Origin: JAAYLC01 sp964636665
GTDB taxonomy: Bacteria > Bacteroidota > Bacteroidia > Flavobacteriales > Flavobacteriaceae
DNA length: 64,000 bases
NCBI GenBank assembly: GCA_964636665.1
Contig: CAZWVT010000001.1
Coordinates: 1 to 64,000 of the forward strand
Direction of reading: 5' to 3'
Positions within the stretch are counted from its first letter, which is position 1, and each line of letters starts with the position of its first letter. Shown here in pieces: positions 54,006 to 61,804 of this stretch. Below the pieces are notes generated by a model. The model saw only the letters and a program-made list of their open reading frames with translations, was not told the DNA's origin and did not search any database. Both the position numbers and the translations under genes were made by a program.

Positions 54006-54930
54006 GGTCTTTTAAATATCGTTCGGCCGCTATTACATCTTTTTTGATTTCTCGTTGTAAGTGTTCTAAAGTATCAAACGTTTTTTCGGTGCGGATAAAT
54101 TTTAAAAATTCCAAGGTCAACGGTTTTCCATACAAATCTGCTTCAAAGTTAAGGAAATGTGTTTCGATGGTTTTTTCTGTTCCTCCAACTGTTGGATTTG
54201 TACCGATACTCGTTAGTCCAAAAACTGTTTTAGTGTCAATTTGGGCTTGAACAATATAAATACCTTTGGCGGGAATCATTTTATACGTTTCGGACAATTG
54301 AAGATTTGCCGTAGGAAATCCGATAGTTCTGCCGATGCTTTTTCCTTGAATTACCGTTCCGGATATCATAAAATGATAGCCTAAATATTCATTGGCAATT
54401 TCAATATTTCCTTGGTTGATGGCTTTTCTGATTTTTGTAGAGCTGATAGCGACATCATCAATTTCTTTGGCAGATATCTCTTCAATCTCAAAGTTAAACT
54501 TTTTTCCAAATTCACGAAGAATTGTAATATCCGCATTCCTATTACGCCCGAAACGATGGTCGTAACCGATAATAAACTTTTTGACATTCAAATTTTGAAC
54601 CAAAATATTTTCAACATATTCTTCTGCGGACAGCCGGGAAAATTTTTTGGTAAAAGGATGAATGACAAGGTGATTAAGCCCGCTTTTTTTCAAAAGTGTT
54701 TTGCGTTCCTCTATCGTATTTAGGAGTTTTAATTCGTTGTTTTGCTGCAGTACCCATCGCGGATGTGGGAAAAACGTAAGCACAACCGATTCGAGATTTT
54801 CCTCTTCGGCAGTCTGGACAAGACGTTTCAGGATTGATTTGTGTCCCAAATGAACGCCGTCAAAAGTTCCAATAGTTACAACTGTTGGATTTTCACTGTT
54901 AAAAGCAGATGCAGAATTATATGTTTTCAA
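53986..54930 (-). CDS. ribF: Bifunctional riboflavin kinase/FAD synthetase
   Basis: 314 residues. It converts riboflavin to FMN and then FAD. Seen: N-terminal nucleotidyltransferase with IGTFDGVHLGHKSIL (HxGH-type, about 20-34), VIGYDHRFGRNR and ISSTKIRKAI, then the C-terminal riboflavin kinase domain (about 185-310) with GRTIGFPTANL and ETHFLNFEADLYG. Downstream of pth by one base and upstream of the HTTM gene, all on the minus strand. Confidence 0.96.
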   Translation of the reverse strand: MKTYNSASAFNSENPTVVTIGTFDGVHLGHKSILKRLVQTAEEENLESVVLTFFPHPRWVLQQNNELKLLNTIEERKTLLKKSGLNHLVIHPFTKKFSRLSAEEYVENILVQNLNVKKFIIGYDHRFGRNRNADITILREFGKKFNFEIEEISAKEIDDVAISSTKIRKAINQGNIEIANEYLGYHFMISGTVIQGKSIGRTIGFPTANLQLSETYKMIPAKGIYIVQAQIDTKTVFGLTSIGTNPTVGGTEKTIETHFLNFEADLYGKPLTLEFLKFIRTEKTFDTLEHLQREIKKDVIAAERYLKDRGTISF

Positions 54931-54931
54931 A

Positions 54932-55564
54932 TTATTTCCCGTTATAAGTATTCATCGTATTTGTCATTCCGGCAAGCACAAAAGAATCAATCACTTTACT
55001 GCTCATCGCTAATCGCTCGTCCATCTGCACCAATTCTTTGGATTCCCATGCTCCCAAAACATAATCAACTTGCCTGCCTTTTGAAAAATCATCGCTAATG
55101 CCGAACCGAAAACGATTGTAGTTTGTTGTTTGAAGCGTATTTTGAATGTCTTTCAAACCGTTATGTCCTCCGGCACTTCCTTTGGTACGGATTCTGATAG
55201 TGCCAAAAGAAAGATTTAAATCATCGGTGATAACCAATAAATTTTCCAAAGGTATTTTCTCTTTGGTCAACCAATACCTCACTGCTTTTCCGCTGAGGTT
55301 CATAAATGTATTTGGTTTGAGAAAAAATACCGCCCTTCCTTTTATTTTATGTTGCGCAAGCTCTCCAAATTTAACAGACTCCCATGTCAGATTATTAGTT
55401 TTCGAATAATAATCCAACACCTGAAATCCGATGTTGTGGCGTGTGTGAGTATATTCTGAACCAATATTTCCCAATCCGACAATTAAGAACTTCTTCATAA
55501 AATCTTCTTTGATATTTTTGTTTTCGGAAGGCGACTTAAACCATTCTTTTATCCATTTTCTCAT
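54932..55564 (-). CDS. pth: Peptidyl-tRNA hydrolase
   Basis: It releases peptides from drop-off peptidyl-tRNAs. I start at the ATG at 55564 (MRKWIKEWFK, 210 residues), because flavobacterial Pth proteins often carry a short basic N-terminal extension; the core itself begins at the ATG at 55498 (MKKFLIVGLGN, 188 residues). Seen: GLGNIGSEYTHTRHNIGF (catalytic His), KPNTFMNLSGKAV, DDLNLSFGTIRIRTKGSAGGHNGLKDI and RFGISDDF. It lies one base upstream of ribF; the rplY terminator separates it from rplY. Confidence 0.93.
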   Translation of the reverse strand: MRKWIKEWFKSPSENKNIKEDFMKKFLIVGLGNIGSEYTHTRHNIGFQVLDYYSKTNNLTWESVKFGELAQHKIKGRAVFFLKPNTFMNLSGKAVRYWLTKEKIPLENLLVITDDLNLSFGTIRIRTKGSAGGHNGLKDIQNTLQTTNYNRFRFGISDDFSKGRQVDYVLGAWESKELVQMDERLAMSSKVIDSFVLAGMTNTMNTYNGK

Positions 55565-55611
55565 GATTGCCCGAACAATATTCATCTTACCGAAATTTAT
55601 TTGGTAAAAAT

Positions 55612-55644
55612 AAAAAAAGCACCCCAATTAAATAGGATGCTTTT
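55612..55644 (-). terminator. Terminator of rplY
   Basis: In the minus-strand transcript AAAAGCATCC (55644-55635) pairs with GGGTGCTTTT (one G-U pair), loop of about ten bases, then a U-run. It lies about 20 bases after the rplY stop. Confidence 0.8.
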
Positions 55645-55666
55645 GCTGTTCTTTATTAAAGTCAGA

Positions 55667-56284
55667 TTATTCTGTTGTTTCAGCTTCTTCTTCAGGTTTT
55701 TCTGCTCCTTCTTCATCTTCCTCTTCCAAATCAGCTATTGCAGTTCTTGAGGTTCTAACTTGACAAATTACGGTATTGTCCGGATGCATAATTTTATAAG
55801 CATCGTTTTCTACTGCCGTAACATACATTTTATTTCCGATTCTCATATTGGTAATATCCACTTCAATTGCATCGGGAAGGTTTTTTGGAAGTGCTTTAAC
55901 TCGTAGTTTTCTGGTAACTACTCTCAAAACACCACCTGCACGAACACCTCGGGAATTTCCAACAACTTTTACCGGAATTTCCATAGTCACCTCTTTATCG
56001 TCAAATATTTGATAAAAATCAATGTGCAAAATTCGATCGGTTACGGGGTGAAATTGAATGTCTTGCAATACTGCATTAATTTTTGTTCCGCCCAAATCAA
56101 GTACCACAGTATGCGCGTTTGGAGTGTACACTAAGTTCCTGAATGCTTTTTCTTCTGCTGAAAAACTAATTGGCTCATTACCTCCGTAAACTACGCAAGG
56201 AACCATTTCAGCATTACGTAAGGCTTTCGTTGCTTTCTTGCCCACGCTTTCTCTTTTTGATCCTTTAATTGTGATAGATTTCAT
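55667..56284 (-). CDS. rplY: 50S ribosomal protein L25/general stress protein Ctc
   Basis: 205 residues: an N-terminal L25 domain binding 5S rRNA (about 1-95, with SITIKGSKRESVGKKATKAL and VVYGGNEPISFSAEE) and the longer C-terminal TL5/Ctc domain (about 96-185), closing in an acidic tail. The length marks it as the Ctc type, not the short E. coli L25. A -7 element TATCTTTG is at 56331-56338. Genomic neighbours prs and pth are the conserved partners of rplY in many bacteria. Confidence 0.96.
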   Translation of the reverse strand: MKSITIKGSKRESVGKKATKALRNAEMVPCVVYGGNEPISFSAEEKAFRNLVYTPNAHTVVLDLGGTKINAVLQDIQFHPVTDRILHIDFYQIFDDKEVTMEIPVKVVGNSRGVRAGGVLRVVTRKLRVKALPKNLPDAIEVDITNMRIGNKMYVTAVENDAYKIMHPDNTVICQVRTSRTAIADLEEEDEEGAEKPEEEAETTE

Positions 56285-56330
56285 TTGAAAATAATTTATT
56301 AATAATACCCCTCTTATTTTTAAGGGAGTG

Positions 56331-56338
56331 CAAAGATA
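56331..56338 (-). promoter_or_regulatory. Predicted -7 element (TATCTTTG) of rplY
   Basis: The minus strand reads TATCTTTG, 46 bases before the rplY ATG; the predicted leader contains a CCCTT...AAGAGGG stem (56302-56325). Confidence 0.6.
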
Positions 56339-56432
56339 CTTTTTCTTTTTAATTTATTAAGAAATGATTGACTTATTTTTTACTTCAATAAACTCCTATG
56401 TATTGATTATAAGAATTAAAAAATCAAATCTC

Positions 56433-56449
56433 ACGTCTCAAATCTAGAT
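56433..56449 (-). repeat. Short dispersed repeat at the prs stop
   Basis: ACGTCTCAAATCTAGAT matches 15 of 17 bases with 13160-13176 downstream of atpD. In both places it follows the stop of a minus-strand gene in the same orientation. A direct TCAAATCT copy occurs at 56424-56431. Confidence 0.5.
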
Positions 56450-57387
56450 TACATCAAAAACTTTCCACTGATGGATTTATTGGCATTTACGCTAAGCATG
56501 ACTTCTGCAAAGAGTTTGGCACAGCTCAATACACGTATTTTTTTGTGCGGTTTAGACGGAATTGAATCTGTAACAATAAGTTCTTCCAATTGGGAATTTT
56601 CAATTTTTTCGTAAGCATTCCCTGATAGTAAAGCATGAGTACAAATTGCGCGAACAGACAACGCTCCGCGTTCCATCATCAAATCGGCTGCGGCTGTTAA
56701 CGTTCCTGCCGTATCTACCATATCGTCAACAAGGACTACATGCTTGTTTTGTACATTCCCGATGAGCTCCATCAGTGAAATTACATTTGCTTTTTCTCGT
56801 TGTTTATAACATATTACAACTTCACTTTCCAAAAACTTGGAATACGCATAAGCACGTTTTGAACCTCCCATATCCGGAGAAGCGATGGTTAGGTTTTCTA
56901 AATTTAGACTTCTTAAATACGGTAAAAATATCGTGGAGGCAAACAAGTGATCCACCGGTTTTTCAAAAAATCCTTGAATTTGATCGGCATGTAAATCCAT
57001 AGTGATAATTCGGGTTGCTCCGGCAGCTTCCAACATTTTGGCTACCAATTTGGCAGCAATAGGAACTCGTGGTTTGTCTTTTCTATCTTGTCGTGCCCAA
57101 CCAAAATATGGCATAACAGCCGTAATATGTCTTGCCGAAGCTCTTTTGGCAGCGTCAATCATCAATAGAAGTTCCATTAAATGATCGCTGTTAGGATAAG
57201 TAGAGCCAACAAGAAACACGCGACTCCCACGTACAGATTCTTCAAATGAAGGTTGAAATTCGCCATCACTATAATGAGATGTAATTACTTTTCCCAACGG
57301 AATCCCAAAAGCATCAGCGATAGCTTGACCGAGCTCTTGACTTTGTTTACAGGCAAAAATTTTGGGTTCCGGAGTAATTTTAGACAT
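56449..57387 (-). CDS. prs: Ribose-phosphate pyrophosphokinase
   Basis: 312 residues. It makes PRPP from ribose-5-phosphate and ATP. Seen: FACKQSQELGQAIADAFG, the flexible-loop segment MPYFGWARQDRKDKPR, the signature MDLHADQIQGFF, and the PRPP loop VLVDDMVDTAGTL. The length is standard. It is the likely first gene of its unit; 164 bases to the rplY start, with rplY having its own -7 element. Confidence 0.97.
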   Translation of the reverse strand: MSKITPEPKIFACKQSQELGQAIADAFGIPLGKVITSHYSDGEFQPSFEESVRGSRVFLVGSTYPNSDHLMELLLMIDAAKRASARHITAVMPYFGWARQDRKDKPRVPIAAKLVAKMLEAAGATRIITMDLHADQIQGFFEKPVDHLFASTIFLPYLRSLNLENLTIASPDMGGSKRAYAYSKFLESEVVICYKQREKANVISLMELIGNVQNKHVVLVDDMVDTAGTLTAAADLMMERGALSVRAICTHALLSGNAYEKIENSQLEELIVTDSIPSKPHKKIRVLSCAKLFAEVMLSVNANKSISGKFLM

Positions 57388-57513
57388 GGTAAAGGATGTT
57401 TTTATTAAATTAAGTTATTGTAAATGTATTAAAAAATCTTCTTTTGACAGTTACATGCGTAAGTGTGAACGCATAAAAAATAGTTCCTCAGATTAATAGC
57501 GTCTAACAAAAAA

Positions 57514-57546
57514 GAGTTAAATAATTATTCTCTAATTATTTAACTC
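57514..57546 (-). terminator. Terminator of tRNA-Leu
   Basis: A 14-bp perfect stem GAGTTAAATAATTA (57514-57527) with its complement (57533-57546), loop TTCTC, followed on the minus strand by a T-run (complement of 57508-57513). Confidence 0.85.
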
Positions 57547-57560
57547 TCACTAACTAAATG

Positions 57561-57642
57561 TACCTTGGGTGGGAATCGAACCCACACGTCCGAAGACACT
57601 GGATTTTGAATCCAGCGCGTCTACCAATTCCGCCACCAAGGC
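57561..57642 (-). tRNA. tRNA-Leu (anticodon CAA)
   Basis: An 82-base class II tRNA on the minus strand: acceptor GCCTTGG with CCAAGGT (G1-U72 wobble), D-arm with TGGTAGACGC, anticodon arm CTGGA-TTCAAAA-TCCAG with CAA at 34-36, a long variable arm around CTTCGG, and T-arm GGTTCGATTCC. It decodes UUG. CCA is not encoded; discriminator A. Confidence 0.95.
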
Positions 57643-57678
57643 ATAAAAACAATTAAGTTTTTATTCAAAATCGGGATG

Positions 57679-57686
57679 CAAAAATA
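57679..57686 (-). promoter_or_regulatory. Predicted -7 element (TATTTTTG) of tRNA-Leu
   Basis: The minus strand reads TATTTTTG, 36 bases upstream of the mature 5' end. Confidence 0.5.
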
Positions 57687-58195
57687 GAAATATTTTCATT
57701 GTGTGAAAAGAAACGACCTATATTTTTTTACCGATTCCTAAGAAAAATCCAACCTCTGAAGAATGTTTGAAAATGCACTATTGCCACCTATTTTTCATTT
57801 GATTTTAACTATAGCTAACTCAGTGAATGCCTTGTATTTACATAATAGGTNNNNNNNNNNNNNNNNNNNNNNNNNNNNNNNNNNNNNNNNNNNNNNNNNN
57901 NNNNNNNNNNNNNNNNNNNNNNNNNNNNNNNNNNNNNNNNNNNNNNNNNNGTATAGCGTATAAGCTTTATCGTTAAAGCGTAGCTGTTATATTGATGCGG
58001 TATATCAGGCTCATTGTTGAGTTGTTATCAGAAAAATTCTCGGTTGTAAATATTTATCTTTGCAAGAGAAACATTAGGATGTGTTTTCAACAATAAATCC
58101 AGCACAGTTTTTGCTTGGTTTATTAGTATATCCTTAACACAAATTAATTTGCTTCCAAAGACAAATTCATATTATTTTCGTAGTCAACTAATTAG
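57687..58195. other. Intergenic region with 100-N assembly gap; no gene seen
   Basis: It contains an N run of exactly 100 (57851-57950). The sequence on either side is AT-rich with no convincing ORF; any frame crossing the gap is meaningless. A plus-strand -7 element TATCTTTG is at 58055-58062. The gap may hide a repeat that broke assembly. Confidence 0.7.
58055..58062 (+). promoter_or_regulatory. Predicted -7 element (TATCTTTG) of the dCMP deaminase gene
   Basis: An exact match, 133 bases before the ATG at 58196; a long leader is implied. Confidence 0.5.
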
Positions 58196-58630
58196 ATGAT
58201 GAAAAACGACAAACAGCGCAGATATGACAAAGCATATTTGCGGATGGCAAGAGAATGGGCACAACTTTCGCACTGTGAAAGAAAAAAAGTAGGTGCATTA
58301 ATAGTAAAAGACAATACAATTATCAGTGACGGCTATAATGGAACACCCACCGGTTTTGAAAATTTTTGTGAAGACGAAGAAGGTTACACCAAATGGTACG
58401 TACTTCATGCCGAAGCCAACGCTATTTTGAAAGTAGCGTCTTCCACGCAATCTTGTCGTGGAGCTACGTTGTATATTACGATGTCGCCTTGCAAAGAATG
58501 CAGCAAATTGATACATCAGGCAGGAATCACCAGACTTGTTTATCTCAATAAATACAAAGATAATTCCGGTTTGGATTTTCTGATAAAAGCAGGCGTAATC
58601 ATCGAACAGATTGAAAATTTGGATGGATAA
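58196..58630 (+). CDS. dCMP (CMP/dCMP-type) deaminase
   Basis: 144 residues, a zinc cytidine/deoxycytidylate deaminase that supplies dUMP for dTMP synthesis. Seen: VGALIVKDNTIISDGYNGTP, the catalytic HAEANAIL (His zinc ligand and Glu proton shuttle, about residue 71-78) and SPCKECSKL (two Cys ligands, about 102-110). Starts ATGATG; either Met is possible. ComE-type late-competence proteins share this fold. Three bases upstream of the S41 protease gene. Confidence 0.93.
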   Translation: MMKNDKQRRYDKAYLRMAREWAQLSHCERKKVGALIVKDNTIISDGYNGTPTGFENFCEDEEGYTKWYVLHAEANAILKVASSTQSCRGATLYITMSPCKECSKLIHQAGITRLVYLNKYKDNSGLDFLIKAGVIIEQIENLDG

Positions 58631-58633
58631 TTA

Positions 58634-60229
58634 ATGAAAAAAAAAGTTTTAATACCCTTGTGGTTGAGCGTTGCCATGGTTTTGGGAGTAGTTTTGGGTT
58701 CTAAATTAAATTTTGCCGATTCTACCGAGCGGATACTTGCCACAAAATCAAAGAAAGACAAACTAAATCGCCTTATTGATTATATAGAATACGAATATGT
58801 TGACCGGGTCAACACAGACAGCATCGTCGATATTACCGTCAATCAAATTTTAGAAAATCTCGATCCGCATTCTGTTTATATTCCTGTAAAAGATTACGCC
58901 CAAACTGCCGATGATATGCGCGGAGCATTTACCGGAATAGGCATTAGTTATCGGGTTTACAACGACTCCATCGCAGTAATCAAACCATTAAAAGACGGTC
59001 CGGCAAAAAACTCAGGGATTTTAGCAGGGGATCGTATCTTATTTGCAGACGGCAAACAACTTTACGGAGAAACATTTAGAAGAGACAGCATTCAGGATTA
59101 TTTAAAAGGAGAAATAAACAGCAAAGTATCCTTAACCGTTTATCGACCAAGTACTAAAAATACTTTTGAGGTTAGTTTAAGACGAAAAGAAGTCCCTTTA
59201 AAAAGCATTACGGCTGCTTATAAAATTACAGATAGCTTAGGTTATATTCGCCTGAACCGTTTTTCTGAAAAAACTTACAAAGAGTTTGAAAGTGCTTTAA
59301 AAAATTTAAAACAAGACGGAATTACCAAACTTGTGCTGGATTTAAGAGACAATCCCGGTGGTTATATTTCCAGTGCAGAACGCATTGTAGATGAATTTTT
59401 GGAAAAAGATAAATTAATTCTTATCACCAAAAACAAAGCGGGAGATGTTACTCGAACTTATGCTACCCGACGCGGCAGTTTTGAGGATGGAAAAATATAC
59501 GTACTCATCAATGAAAATTCAGCTTCTGCAAGTGAAATTGTCGCCGGTGCGCTTCAAGATAATGACAAAGGCGTTATTATAGGACGCCGCTCTTTTGGCA
59601 AAGGATTGGTTCAGCGTGAAATGGAATTGGGAGATGGCAGCGCTATTCGATTAACCGTTGCTCGATATTATACACCTACCGGTCGCTCCATTCAACGCCC
59701 GTACGGCAATGGAAACAAAGCTTATTATAACGAATACGAACAACGCTATAACAATGGTGAATTGATTCACGAGGACAGTATAAAAGTTGCAGATTCGCTG
59801 CGTTTTATAACTCCAAAAGGACGAACTGTGTATGGAGGAGGCGGAATTATTCCTGATATTTTTGTTCCCAAAGATATGAGCCTTGAAAACGAAGCCATAC
59901 AATTTATATCAAATCACGGGATTATCAGTTATTTTGCATTTGAATTTCTCGATAAAAACAGAGAATCTTTTCAAGATATTCAATTCAAAGATTTCCTAAA
60001 TAATTTTGAAGTGGATGATGTGTTAATTGATGAGTTTATTCGATTTTCAAAATTCGACCTTGTCAAAATTGACATAGCCCCTTATCTACCACAACTTCGA
60101 AAAACAATAAAAGCCAGTATAGCTGAACAATTATATAGTGAAGAAGAATACGAAATCATCTTAAATCAAGAAGATCCGATGCTTCTTAAAATACTCGAGT
60201 TAGAATCAAAAAATTATTTGAACAACTAA
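58634..60229 (+). CDS. S41-family C-terminal processing protease
   Basis: 531 residues. It degrades or trims periplasmic proteins from the C-terminus. Seen: an N-terminal membrane anchor (about 4-25), a PDZ domain (about 85-180, with GIGISYRV and DGPAKNSGILAGDRIL), the protease core with LDLRDNPGGY, the SASASE segment (296-301) carrying the catalytic Ser, and Lys323 in SFGKGLVQ. The C-terminal 130 residues are a helical extension (DUF3340-free). Co-transcribed with the deaminase by spacing. Confidence 0.94.
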   Translation: MKKKVLIPLWLSVAMVLGVVLGSKLNFADSTERILATKSKKDKLNRLIDYIEYEYVDRVNTDSIVDITVNQILENLDPHSVYIPVKDYAQTADDMRGAFTGIGISYRVYNDSIAVIKPLKDGPAKNSGILAGDRILFADGKQLYGETFRRDSIQDYLKGEINSKVSLTVYRPSTKNTFEVSLRRKEVPLKSITAAYKITDSLGYIRLNRFSEKTYKEFESALKNLKQDGITKLVLDLRDNPGGYISSAERIVDEFLEKDKLILITKNKAGDVTRTYATRRGSFEDGKIYVLINENSASASEIVAGALQDNDKGVIIGRRSFGKGLVQREMELGDGSAIRLTVARYYTPTGRSIQRPYGNGNKAYYNEYEQRYNNGELIHEDSIKVADSLRFITPKGRTVYGGGGIIPDIFVPKDMSLENEAIQFISNHGIISYFAFEFLDKNRESFQDIQFKDFLNNFEVDDVLIDEFIRFSKFDLVKIDIAPYLPQLRKTIKASIAEQLYSEEEYEIILNQEDPMLLKILELESKNYLNN

Positions 60230-60429
60230 TTCTTGCTCTTTAATTTGGAAGCGATTTCTTTTGAAACCAACAAAATCCACAGCGCTACAAATGCACAAGC
60301 TCCGGTCAAAATACTGACTACCGCAATGGAACTGTCTCCTTCAAAAACATCTGCACTATCGAGTTTAAAAAAATTGACTACAATAATTGCAGCAATAATC
60401 GTCATGAGAATATAAATAAGCTTTTTCAT
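60226..60429 (-). CDS. Small membrane protein, unknown
   Basis: 67 residues with two hydrophobic segments (about 4-22 and 38-56) separated by an acidic loop (DSADVFEGDSS) and a basic end (KEIASKLKSKN). No known motif. Its stop overlaps that of the S41 protease gene by four bases (convergent). Confidence 0.65.
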   Translation of the reverse strand: MKKLIYILMTIIAAIIVVNFFKLDSADVFEGDSSIAVVSILTGACAFVALWILLVSKEIASKLKSKN

Positions 60430-60467
60430 TAATTCATTAATTCATTAATTTTATTTCATCCTGTTAC

Positions 60468-61052
60468 TTATGCAGAAAACAAGGCTTGAATGTTTGAGGC
60501 AAATAATTTTACAGCGATTGCAAGCAAAATTACACCAAATACTTTTTGAATGATTACAATTCCATTCTGACCCAATATTTTCTCTAATTTGGATGAGGTT
60601 TTCAAAACTATATAAACAATAATTGCATTCAGCATAATCGCCAAGATAATATTTTCCGCATGATATTCAGCTCTTAGGAAAATCAAAGTACTCAAACTAC
60701 CCGGACCGGCTAAAAGCGGAAAAGCCAACGGAAAAACACTTGCCACTTTGGGCGAAGTATTTCCTTCTTTAAACAGCGTAACACCCAAAATCATTTCCAG
60801 CGCAATAAAAAATAAGATAAATGCTCCTGCAACAGCAAATTCATTGACATTCACGCCAATTAGATTCAAGATGCTCTCTCCCAAAAACAGGAAAACAATC
60901 ATCACGACAGTAGCGATAATCGATGCCCGTCCTGAATTCAAATGACCGGTCTTTTCACGCAAGGAAATAATGATAGGAATACTTCCGATAATGTCTATTA
61001 CCGCAAAAAGCACCATCGTCGCCGAAAGGATTTCTTGAAAATTAATGTTCAT
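60468..61052 (-). CDS. MarC-family integral membrane protein
   Basis: 194 residues from the ATG at 61052 (MNINFQEILSATMVLFAVIDIIGSIP), the normal length and start of MarC; a start at 61121 would add 23 residues not shared by the family. Seen: six hydrophobic segments, the DIIGSIPIII motif and FPLAFPLLAGPGSLST. MarC proteins were once linked to multiple antibiotic resistance, but their substrate is unknown. Confidence 0.9.
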   Translation of the reverse strand: MNINFQEILSATMVLFAVIDIIGSIPIIISLREKTGHLNSGRASIIATVVMIVFLFLGESILNLIGVNVNEFAVAGAFILFFIALEMILGVTLFKEGNTSPKVASVFPLAFPLLAGPGSLSTLIFLRAEYHAENIILAIMLNAIIVYIVLKTSSKLEKILGQNGIVIIQKVFGVILLAIAVKLFASNIQALFSA

Positions 61053-61157
61053 AGCTGATTTTAGAATCGGCAAAAATAATATTTCCTGCGTTAAGAAATG
61101 TGCTAACTCTTTTATTTTCATAGACTTTTAACACAGCATTTAATGCAATATATTCCT

Positions 61158-61165
61158 TACTTTTG
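61158..61165 (+). promoter_or_regulatory. Predicted -7 element (TACTTTTG) of the DUF3109 gene
   Basis: An exact TAnnTTTG match only five bases before the ATG at 61171, predicting a leaderless mRNA. Confidence 0.5.
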
Positions 61166-61170
61166 CAGCT

Positions 61171-61740
61171 ATGTTTCAGTTAGGGAATACCATAGTTTCA
61201 GAAGAAATCATTGAGAACGATTTTGTTTGCAATCTCAATGCTTGTAAAGGTGCGTGCTGTATTGAAGGGGACGCCGGAGCTCCGTTGGAAGCTGATGAAA
61301 CCGCTGTTTTAGAGCGAATTTATCCAAAAGTAAAACCTTTTCTCAGAGCAAAAGGAATTGCGGCAATCGAAAAACAAGGGGTATACATAAAAACACCACA
61401 CGGCGAATATGAAACGCCATTGGTCAACGGAGGGGAATGTGCTTATGTAACTTTTACCGAAAACGGAATTGCTTCTTGCGGCATTGAAGATGCCTACAAT
61501 GCCGGGGAAATTGATTTCCAAAAACCCGTTTCTTGTCATTTATATCCGATTCGCATCACCGAATACAGTAGTTTTTCTGCACTTAATTACGATCGCTGGT
61601 CAATCTGTGACCCGGCTTGTACATTGGGAAAAGAACTGCAAGTACCGATTTACAAGTTCGTAAAAACCGCAATTATCAGAAAATTTGGCGAAAATTGGTA
61701 TGCAGAACTGGAAAAGATTGCCGCCGAGATTAAAAAATAG
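61171..61740 (+). CDS. DUF3109-family cysteine-rich protein
   Basis: 189 residues. Seen: CNLNACKGACCIEGDAGAPL (residues about 20-39), GECAYVTF, ASCGIEDAY, SCHLYPIRI and SICDPAC, a set of cysteines like the YkgJ/Fe-S-binding type used by DUF3109. Widespread in Bacteroidota; biochemical role unknown, metal-cluster binding likely by motif. Confidence 0.9.
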   Translation: MFQLGNTIVSEEIIENDFVCNLNACKGACCIEGDAGAPLEADETAVLERIYPKVKPFLRAKGIAAIEKQGVYIKTPHGEYETPLVNGGECAYVTFTENGIASCGIEDAYNAGEIDFQKPVSCHLYPIRITEYSSFSALNYDRWSICDPACTLGKELQVPIYKFVKTAIIRKFGENWYAELEKIAAEIKK

Positions 61741-61792
61741 TTAATCCACGCTATTTTTTATATTTTTCAGGTTCATAAAAAAGTCATTTAAT

Positions 61793-61800
61793 TATCTTTA
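61793..61800 (+). promoter_or_regulatory. Predicted -7 element (TATCTTTA), 4 bases before the TPR gene ATG
   Basis: It repeats the TATCTTTA, four bases, ATG layout found before lpxH and the zinc-ribbon gene. Confidence 0.5.
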
Positions 61801-61804
61801 CGCT

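Noticed and set aside
57763..57963. Open frame spanning the second N run
   Set aside because: Half of it is the 100-N placeholder, and the flanks do not resemble any protein.
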